From Bradyrhizobium manausense (GTDB taxonomy: Bacteria; Pseudomonadota; Alphaproteobacteria; Rhizobiales; Xanthobacteraceae), in contig NZ_JAFCLG010000005.1 in the NCBI RefSeq assembly GCF_018129685.1, positions 248,001 through 312,000 of the forward strand: DNA of 64,000 nt, written 5' to 3'. How positions within the stretch are numbered: position 1 is the stretch's first letter; the number at the start of each line of letters is the position of its first letter. The translations under genes were made by a program, and so were the position numbers. The notes under the pieces were generated by a model. That model saw nothing but the letters and a program-made list of their open reading frames with translations. It was not told where the DNA came from and searched no databases. Shown here piece after piece: positions 58,061 to 64,000 of the stretch.

Positions 58061-60295
58061 TCACCGCCGCAGCACCGCGATCGTCCGGTTCGCGAAAGTC
58101 AGCCGCTCCGCCATCACCGAGACGAAATAGGTGAGCAGCTTGTGGCTGAGCGCGGGGTCTTCCTCCCTGATCGCGGCGAACTGGTGTTTGTTGAGCACGT
58201 AGAGCACGCTGTCGACCTCAGCCTGGATGGTGGCGCTGCGCGGGGCCTGCGAGACGAGGCCCATCTCGCCGATGGTGGTGTAACGGCCGAGGCTGCGCAC
58301 GCGCGTGGTGCGGTCGTCGTCGGCGGGAACCATGATGCCGACACGGCCGTCGAGGATGAAGTGCATGGAATCGGCGGGATCGCCGGCCTGCACGATCACC
58401 TCGCCGGCCCCGACCTCGATGCGCTGGCAGCGGCGGATCAGCTCGTCGGCATCGTCCTCGCTGTCGAGAATGCTCGCGAACCAGTCGCGCAGGCTCGCTT
58501 GTTCCTGGGCGAGGCCCTGGTGCTGCGCGATCAGCTCGTTCTCGCACCATTCCAGCGCGCGATCGAGCTCGGGAATGATGCTGACGCCTTCGCCGACGAA
58601 GTCGCTGGAGCGCAGCACCTTCTCCGCGGCCGCCGACAGATGCACCAGGATCAGCTCGACGCCGAGATCGGCCGCGCTGCGTTTGATCTGGGCGAAGCTG
58701 TAGGCGGCGGAGGAATCGACGCCGGTGACGAGCTTGAAGTCGAACAGGAGATAGCGGCATTCCGGACGTTCGTGCAGCAGCTGCTTGACGTGCTGGTAGA
58801 GCCGGTTGGCGGAGCCGAAGAACAGGTAGCTCTGCAGGTTGAGGCCCTGGATCTTGCCGCCATGGGCGAGCAGCACCTCCTGGTCGTCGCGCGAGCGATC
58901 GAGCGAGGAGCGGTATTCGGAGCCGTCAAAACTGTACTTGATCGATTCGACGCGAGCGGCGCTGAAGGCAAAGGTCGCGCAGCCGATGATGATGCCGATC
59001 AGGATTCCCGGCACGAAACCCCAGATGACGATGATCGCGATGATGGCGACCAGCGACAGATATTCCAGCTTGGAGAGCCGCTTGCGCGATTCGATGATCC
59101 ATTTGTGCAGCTGGTCGGCGCCGAGATAGAGCAGCAAGCCGCCGAGCACGAATTTCGGAATGAAGCCGAGCAGCTCCGGCGCGACCGCGAGCATCAGCAG
59201 CGAGATGGCCGCGACCGTGAGGCCGGACAGGCGGCCGCGGCCGCCGCTGGAGAAATTGAGGATCGAGCGGCTGACCGAGATGCAGCCGGCATAGCCGCCG
59301 AGTACGCCGGTCAGCATGTTGGCGGCGCCGGTCATGTTCAGCTCGCGTTCCAGATTGGCCTCGCGGTGCACCGCGACCTCGATGCCGGTGGTGTTGAACA
59401 GCGTGCTCGATGCGGTGACGAAAATGACGGCGACGAGATTGCCGAGCAGGTCGGGCACCGCGAACCAGGGATAGTGGATGAAACCGTCCAAGTGCCAGGG
59501 CACCATGAAGGTTGCCGCCGGCGGGGGCTGGAAGATCCAGCCCATGGCGCGAGCCTGGTCGAGCGAGACGCCCGTAACCAAGAATGCCAGGTGCGCCGTC
59601 AGCATGCCGCCGATCAGGATGATCGGCAATCCGAACGGGCTGCGCGAGCGGTGCCAGGTCAGATACAGCACCAGCGCCATCGCGCAGGCCGCGCCGAGCT
59701 CCGACAGCGTAACGCCGTTGGTGAAGCGCAAGAGCGTGGTAAATTGCACGGGATGTCCGGTGATCACCCGGATCGCGCCCACCACGATCAGGAGCCCGGT
59801 GGCGCCGAGGAAGCCGCCGACCACGGGATAGGGCACGTAGCGGATGGCGCGGCCCATCCGCGTCAGGCCCAGCCCGCACAGCACCACCCCGGTCAGCACG
59901 GTCGACAGGCCGAGCGTGATCAGGACCGGGGAGAGCAGGGGGGCCGACGGGTTGACCGCTTCGATGTGCTCGACCAGCGAGGCCGCCAGAATTGCGGTGA
60001 CGGCAGCGGTCGAGCTGTCGGGGGCGGCGATCGCGAAGGGCAGGGAGCTGCCGAGCCCGATCACGGCGGCAAGCACCGCCGAGCTGATGAAGGTCGCAGC
60101 GATGCCGTAGGAGAGATAGGGCGAAAGCGGGCCGGCAAAGATCAGCAGCGCATAGGACAGACCGAACGTCACGGTGAGGACGCTCGCCGCACCTCCTCCC
60201 AGCATATCATTCAGCGCACGCTTGACGGACGGGTTGATCCCCGCGACCGGACCAAAGCCAATTGCCGGATCTGTCACGTCCTGAAACTCGCTCAT
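58061..60295 (-). CDS. SulP/SLC26 anion transporter with STAS and cyclic-nucleotide-binding domains
   Basis: 744 aa inner-membrane protein. Residues about 30-440: SulP transport domain with 10 or more helices (IAAPDSSTAAVTAILA, NTTGIEVAVHREANLERELNMTGAANMLTG). About 470-580: STAS domain with LLFDFKLVTGVDSSAAYSF. About 620-744: cNMP-binding domain with IVQAGDPADSMHFILDGRVGI and TIGEMGLVSQAPRSATIQA, which keeps the Gly-Glu and Arg of the phosphate-binding cassette. This adds a likely cAMP-sensing input to an anion (sulfate, bicarbonate or similar) carrier; anion and ligand are inferred. Gene stands alone between two family C repeats. Confidence 0.9.
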   Translation of the reverse strand: MSEFQDVTDPAIGFGPVAGINPSVKRALNDMLGGGAASVLTVTFGLSYALLIFAGPLSPYLSYGIAATFISSAVLAAVIGLGSSLPFAIAAPDSSTAAVTAILAASLVEHIEAVNPSAPLLSPVLITLGLSTVLTGVVLCGLGLTRMGRAIRYVPYPVVGGFLGATGLLIVVGAIRVITGHPVQFTTLLRFTNGVTLSELGAACAMALVLYLTWHRSRSPFGLPIILIGGMLTAHLAFLVTGVSLDQARAMGWIFQPPPAATFMVPWHLDGFIHYPWFAVPDLLGNLVAVIFVTASSTLFNTTGIEVAVHREANLERELNMTGAANMLTGVLGGYAGCISVSRSILNFSSGGRGRLSGLTVAAISLLMLAVAPELLGFIPKFVLGGLLLYLGADQLHKWIIESRKRLSKLEYLSLVAIIAIIVIWGFVPGILIGIIIGCATFAFSAARVESIKYSFDGSEYRSSLDRSRDDQEVLLAHGGKIQGLNLQSYLFFGSANRLYQHVKQLLHERPECRYLLFDFKLVTGVDSSAAYSFAQIKRSAADLGVELILVHLSAAAEKVLRSSDFVGEGVSIIPELDRALEWCENELIAQHQGLAQEQASLRDWFASILDSEDDADELIRRCQRIEVGAGEVIVQAGDPADSMHFILDGRVGIMVPADDDRTTRVRSLGRYTTIGEMGLVSQAPRSATIQAEVDSVLYVLNKHQFAAIREEDPALSHKLLTYFVSVMAERLTFANRTIAVLRR

Positions 60296-60447
60296 GAAAA
60301 TTCCCGTCCGGAGAGGTAGCCGAGTGCGAGCCTAGCGCAACAGGATTCTTGCAAATATGAGGCATCCGACAGTTCCGCCGCGATCTGCGTGTGAACGGTC
60401 AATCATAGGGGGAGGGAAAAGCCGAAATTCGGTCGGCGCGCTCGGCC

Positions 60448-60568
60448 GTCGTCCTGGCGAAAGCCAGGACCCATCACCCCAGGGAGGAGTTTGGCGAAGA
60501 TTGGTCGTTTGGGATTAGTGCCGTCCGCAATCGATCTGCGGTGGGTCCTGGCTTTCGCCAGGACGACG
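60448..60568. repeat. Palindromic intergenic repeat, family C copy 2
   Basis: GTCGTCCTGGCGAAAGCCAG...CCTGGCTTTCGCCAGGACGACG with the same middle block (CCCATCACCCCAGGGAG-AGTTTG) as copy 1. It lies between the SulP start and the purC 3' end. Confidence 0.85.
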
Positions 60569-60576
60569 GTGAGAGC

Positions 60577-61491
60577 CTAAATCTTGAGCTCTTTCCCCGT
60601 CACCCGCCGATACGCTTCCAGATACCGCTTGCTGGTGGCATCCACCACGCTGGCGGGCAGCGGCGGCGGCGGGGCGTCGCCGTTCCAGCGGCCGGCGCGG
60701 CGCTCGGCGTCGAGATAGTCGCGCAAGGGTTGCTTGTCGAAGCTCGCCTGCGGCTGGCCCGGCTTGTAGGCATCCACCGCCCAGAAGCGTGACGAATCCG
60801 GCGTCATCACCTCGTCGATCAGGATGATGCGGCCGTCCTTGTCGCGGCCGAATTCGAACTTGGTGTCGGCGATGATGATGCCCTGCTCGCGCGCCAGCTC
60901 TTCGCCGAGCGTGTAGATCGCGCGCGTCATGCTTTCGAGCGTGTAGGCGACGTCGTCGCCGACGATTTCGCGCATCTTTGCAATCGTGATGTTCTCGTCA
61001 TGGCCGGTCTCGGCCTTGGTGGCCGGGCTGAAGATCGACGGCTCGAGCTTCTCGCTCTCGACGAGGCCCGCCTCCAGTTTCTCGCCTGCAAGCGTTCCGC
61101 TCGCGGCATATTCCTTCCAGGCCGACCCGGAGATATAGCCGCGGATCACGCATTCGATCGGAAACACGGTGGTGCGCTTGCACAGCATGGCGCGGCCGAG
61201 GATCTCGGCGCGATGCGGCTTCAACGCCGGCACGGCGGCGATGATCTCGTCGGTGTCGGCGCTGATCATGTGATGCGGCACGATGCCTTCGAGCTTGCCA
61301 AACCAGTACGCGCTGATCTGCGTGAGGACTGCGCCCTTCATCGGGATGGTCTCGCTCATCACGACGTCGAAGGCGCTGATGCGGTCGGTGGTGAGCAGCA
61401 GCAGGCGGTCGTCGTCGACGGCGTAGATATCGCGCACCTTGCCGCGGCCGATCTTGGTCAGGGGCAGGTCGCTGGAGAGCATGGCGGTCAT
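60577..61491 (-). CDS. purC: SAICAR synthetase
   Basis: ATP-dependent phosphoribosylaminoimidazole-succinocarboxamide synthase of purine synthesis. 304 aa, a eukaryote-like longer Pur[62 protein letters not shown] and [17 protein letters not shown] 61491 begins [18 protein letters not shown]. Directly upstream lie eight 15-bp tandem repeats whose reading in the purC frame is open, but no ATG/GTG/TTG there extends the gene. Confidence 0.96.
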   Translation of the reverse strand: MTAMLSSDLPLTKIGRGKVRDIYAVDDDRLLLLTTDRISAFDVVMSETIPMKGAVLTQISAYWFGKLEGIVPHHMISADTDEIIAAVPALKPHRAEILGRAMLCKRTTVFPIECVIRGYISGSAWKEYAASGTLAGEKLEAGLVESEKLEPSIFSPATKAETGHDENITIAKMREIVGDDVAYTLESMTRAIYTLGEELAREQGIIIADTKFEFGRDKDGRIILIDEVMTPDSSRFWAVDAYKPGQPQASFDKQPLRDYLDAERRAGRWNGDAPPPPLPASVVDATSKRYLEAYRRVTGKELKI

Positions 61492-61500
61492 CGCAAGACT

Positions 61501-61620
61501 TTCGTGGACTTGACGTTCGTAGGCTTGACGTTCGTAGGCTTGACGTTCGTAGGCTTGACGTTCGTAGGCTTGACGTTCGTAGACTTGACGTTCGTAGACT
61601 TGGCTTTCGAAGACTTGGCT
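61501..61620. repeat. 15-bp tandem repeat, eight copies, upstream of purC
   Basis: Units of TTCGTAGGCTTGACG: copies 2-5 are identical, copies 1 and 6 differ by one or two bases, and copies 7-8 have TTGGCT for TTGACG, showing decay away from purC. Starts 9 bases before the purC start codon. Because the unit is a multiple of three, all frames stay open; the purC frame reads a QAYER pentapeptide repeat. It probably covers the mRNA leader or promoter of purC. Confidence 0.9.
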
Positions 61621-61689
61621 TTCGGACAGAAGGCTTGAAGTCGGGGCTTTCGGCCCCCACCTGGTGGCGCGGCCGAAAGCCGGATTAGC

Positions 61690-62607
61690 CTATTCCGGCA
61701 GCGGAATGAACTCATGTTCCTGCGGAACCGCGGCGAAGCGGCCGGTTTTCCAGTCCTGCTTGGCCTGCTCGATCCGCTCCTTGCTGGAGGAGACGAAATT
61801 CCACCAGATGTGGCGCGGGCCTTCTAATGCATCGCCACCGAGAAACATCATGCGCGTCGGCTTCAGCGCCTTCACGGTGATGCGGTCGCCGGGGCGGAAG
61901 ATCAGCAGCCGTGGCCCCTCGTAACGCGCGTTCGCGATCTCGACCTCACCGTCGACGACGTAGATCGCGCGCTCCTCCTGATCCGGGTCGAGCGGCACGA
62001 TCGCGCCTGCGACCGCCGTGACCTCGGTGTAGAACCAGGGCGAAACCATCTTCACCGGCGAAGCGACGCCGAAGGCGGAGCCGGCGATCACCCGCGCGGT
62101 GAAATCGTGCTCGGAGATCATCGGCAGGTCGCCGGCCGCATAATGCTGGAAGGAGGGTTCGATCTCTTCGGAGCCTTCGGGCAGCGCAATCCAGCTTTGC
62201 AGGCCGAGCATCTTTTGCCCCGAGGCGCGCTGCGTATCCGGCGTGCGCTCGGAATGCGCGATGCCGCGGCCTGCGGTCATCAGATTCATCGCGCCCGGCG
62301 CGATCTCCTGCACGTTGCCCTCACTGTCGCGATGCATGATGGATCCGTCAAACAGATAGGTGACGGTGGCAAGGCCGATATGCGGATGCGGGCGCACGTC
62401 CATGCCCTTGCCGGAGACGAACTGCACCGGGCCGAAATGATCGAAGAAGATGAAGGGCCCGACCATCTGCCGCTTGCCATGCGGCAGCGCGCGCCGCACC
62501 TCGAAACCGTCGCCGAGATCGCGGGTGCGCGGCACGATGACGAGATCGAGCGCGTCGCAGGACATGGGATCGCCGAGCACGGGATCGTTCGAGGGTTGCC
62601 AGCTCAT
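61690..62607 (-). CDS. Pirin family protein
   Basis: 305 aa from ATG 62607, with GGAAGGAG about 7 bases upstream. Bicupin pirin: FFDHFGPVQF, RPHPHIGLATVTYLFDG with the metal His pair, GIAHSERTPD for the remaining ligands, and a second cupin half with an EIANARYEGPRLLIF block. Some pirins are quercetinases or redox sensors; the role here is unknown. Divergent from the AraC gene, with a family B repeat between them. Confidence 0.9.
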   Translation of the reverse strand: MSWQPSNDPVLGDPMSCDALDLVIVPRTRDLGDGFEVRRALPHGKRQMVGPFIFFDHFGPVQFVSGKGMDVRPHPHIGLATVTYLFDGSIMHRDSEGNVQEIAPGAMNLMTAGRGIAHSERTPDTQRASGQKMLGLQSWIALPEGSEEIEPSFQHYAAGDLPMISEHDFTARVIAGSAFGVASPVKMVSPWFYTEVTAVAGAIVPLDPDQEERAIYVVDGEVEIANARYEGPRLLIFRPGDRITVKALKPTRMMFLGGDALEGPRHIWWNFVSSSKERIEQAKQDWKTGRFAAVPQEHEFIPLPE

Positions 62608-62680
62608 GGTGGACTCCTTCCTTATTCTTGCGCGGCCGATCGTAGCAGGATTTCGCACGGCCGTCGCGGCCAAGCCCGGC

Positions 62681-62783
62681 TGTCGTCGCCCGCGAAGGCG
62701 GGCGATCCAGTACGCCGCGGCCCATCGGTTCAATCACGGCTGCCTCGGAGTACTGGATCGCCCGGTCGAGCCGGGCGATGACA
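62681..62783. repeat. Palindromic intergenic repeat, family B copy 2
   Basis: TGTCGTCGCCCGCGAAGGCGGGCGATCCAGTACGCCG... then AGTACTGGATCGCCCGGTCGAGCCGGGCGATGACA. The middle (CCAGTACGCCG..GGC....TC..TTCA) is shared with 20025-20129. It lies in the divergent pirin/AraC promoter region. Confidence 0.8.
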
Positions 62784-62882
62784 GCTGGGCGTGAGGATGT
62801 GAGCGTGAGGATGGGTTCTTGAAAAAATGGGCGCAACGAACGATGTTCGACCCACCGCAACCACGCCCGATCGCATCGCACG

Positions 62883-63944
62883 ATGACAACAGCCAATCTC
62901 GACCTCGCCTTCCGCGCCGCCAGCGTCGCGCTGTTGCTGGTGCTGGCGGTGTCATTGCTCGCCGATTATCGCAATGTGCAGGCGGGACGGCTCGGTGCAG
63001 CCTTCGCGCTGGGCTCGGCCGTGCATGCGGTGAGCTATTCGCTGGATGTGACGTCGCGGATCCCGCTCTGGCATGCACCGCTGATCGCGGTGTCGACCGG
63101 CGATATCGTGGTGTTCTGGCTGTTTACACGCGCCCTGTTCGACGACGAGTTTCGTTTGCGCTGGTGGCACGGTTTGATCTGGGCGCTGGTGGCGGCCTTC
63201 AGCTTCGCAGGTTGCGTCTGGATTGCGCCCAGCGGCCATTTGCGGCTCTCGGTGACGGTGGTCAATCTGATCGTGCTCGGCTTCATCGCGCTTGCGGTCT
63301 GGCAGATGATCGCCTCCTGGCCGGCCGACCTTGTCGAACGTCGCCGCCGCGTTCGTGTCTTCATCGTCTGCGCAACCGCGCTCTATGGCGGGCTGAACGC
63401 GATGCTGCAGATCACCGTCGCCGGCCACCACGTTGGCGATGTCGCCGAAACCATCAATGCCGGCGTGTTCGCCTGCACCGTCGCGGCGATCGTCTATGCC
63501 ATGATGCGCGTCGATGCGGCGGATCTGTTTCCGGCGGCTTTGGAGCCCGCACCACCTGTTATTTTCAGCCAGCCCGCGGTCGATGCCGCCGCCGACCAAA
63601 AGCTGATCGACGCCCTGATGCGGCTGATGGCGGATGAGCGGATCTACCGCCAGGAGAACATCACCATCGGCGTGCTGGCGGGCCGGCTGAAGATCCCGGA
63701 ATACCGGCTGCGGCGGCTGATCAACCAGCGGCTCGGCTATCGCAACTTCAATGTGTTCCTGAACAACCACCGCATCGAGGAAGCCAAGGCTGCGCTGGCC
63801 GATCCCGCCCAGGTCGAAGTCCCCGTCATCACCATCGCGATGGACGCCGGCTTCCAGTCGCTGGGCCCCTTCAATCGCGCCTTCAAGGCCGTGACGGGCG
63901 TGACGCCGACCGAATACCGGCGGCTCAAGGCCGATGCGGTCTAG
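62883..63944 (+). CDS. Membrane-anchored AraC-family regulator
   Basis: 353 aa. Residues about 10-215 contain about seven hydrophobic segments (e.g. ASVALLLVLAVSLLADY, GLIWALVAAFSFAGCVWIA, VVNLIVLGFIALAVW). Then a linker and a C-terminal AraC double HTH (ITIGVLAGRLKIPEYRLRRLINQRLGYRNFNVFLNNHRIEEAKAAL and ITIAMDAGFQSLGPFNRAFKAVTGVTPTEYRR). It would bind DNA from the membrane and sense something there; ligand unknown. Possible target is the adjacent pirin gene (inferred from divergence). Confidence 0.85.
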   Translation: MTTANLDLAFRAASVALLLVLAVSLLADYRNVQAGRLGAAFALGSAVHAVSYSLDVTSRIPLWHAPLIAVSTGDIVVFWLFTRALFDDEFRLRWWHGLIWALVAAFSFAGCVWIAPSGHLRLSVTVVNLIVLGFIALAVWQMIASWPADLVERRRRVRVFIVCATALYGGLNAMLQITVAGHHVGDVAETINAGVFACTVAAIVYAMMRVDAADLFPAALEPAPPVIFSQPAVDAAADQKLIDALMRLMADERIYRQENITIGVLAGRLKIPEYRLRRLINQRLGYRNFNVFLNNHRIEEAKAALADPAQVEVPVITIAMDAGFQSLGPFNRAFKAVTGVTPTEYRRLKADAV

Positions 63945-64000
63945 ATCATTAATTCATTGAATTCGCATCATAATTTCAAATTCGGCCAGCCGCGATCAGT

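Noticed and set aside
58142..60319. 725-codon open frame opposite the SulP gene
   Set aside because: Antisense of a transporter with obvious helices, STAS and cNMP motifs; the reading is Asp/Gly/Arg-rich with no domain.
61501..61620. CRISPR-like array
   Set aside because: Repeats are contiguous 15-mers with no spacers and no cas genes nearby; it is a tandem repeat.
61501..61620. Multiple -35 boxes on the plus strand (TTGACG in each unit)
   Set aside because: No -10 elements at proper spacing and no plus-strand gene to serve; coincidental with the repeat unit.

Overview
The window looks like chromosomal core DNA of a Bradyrhizobium or very close relative (Alphaproteobacteria, Hyphomicrobiales). 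The reasons are high GC with C/G-ending codons, an Irr regulator with the Bradyrhizobium-type Gly-Cys-Pro haem motif next to fabA-fabB-fabI, the rhizobial gene order tsaB-rimI-fur / miaB-phoH-ybeY-corC-lnt / trmB / rimP-nusA-ylxR-infB-rbfA-truB-rpsO-pnp, and many roughly 80-125 bp palindromic intergenic repeats of the kind scattered through Bradyrhizobium genomes. No tRNA, rRNA, CRISPR array, transposase, integrase or phage gene was seen.

Layout. 1-2483 (-): a DivL-type PAS kinase cut by the window edge, with Tyr in place of the phospho-acceptor His. 2932-7260 (-): operon ubiE-ubiB-coaBC-dut, with mutM divergent. 8230-12370: an acetyltransferase, two tandem orphan ParA ATPases and a gamma-glutamyltransferase. 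12475-17243: a degenerate trypsin-like protein, MoeB, a DUF805 protein, a D-2-hydroxyacid dehydrogenase and an SH3-domain protein. 17388-20955: irr divergent from fabA-fabB-fabI (iron control next to unsaturated fatty acid synthesis). 20958-23138: two tandem secreted paralogs of unknown function and a GNAT. 23146-26355: oxyR divergent from katG (peroxide defence). 26469-36823 (-): the transcription/translation operon rimP to pnp. 37216-40657: DUF2336 protein, trmB, an M20 peptidase and a PraR-like regulator. 40889-49383 (-): lnt, corC, ybeY, phoH, miaB, a HAD phosphatase, fur, rimI and tsaB. 49537-53171 (-): NfuA-like protein, trpS, murJ. 53298-63944: adenosine kinase-like PfkB protein, serine hydrolase, a small unknown, gabD, SulP-STAS-cNMP transporter, purC, pirin and a membrane-anchored AraC regulator.

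The most notable items are: (1) a FitA/Arc-type ribbon-helix-helix domain fused to the N-terminus of CoaBC, with an array of palindromic FitA-like half-sites just upstream, suggesting a coenzyme A biosynthetic enzyme that binds its own promoter; (2) a 34-bp near-perfect stem between rpsO and pnp that parallels the RNase III site of E. coli pnp autoregulation; (3) a promoter followed by an intrinsic terminator in the rimP leader; (4) eight 15-bp tandem repeats directly abutting the purC start; (5) DivL with its Tyr H-box; (6) the SulP-STAS-cNMP fusion; (7) the tandem ParA pair and the tandem secreted unknown pair.
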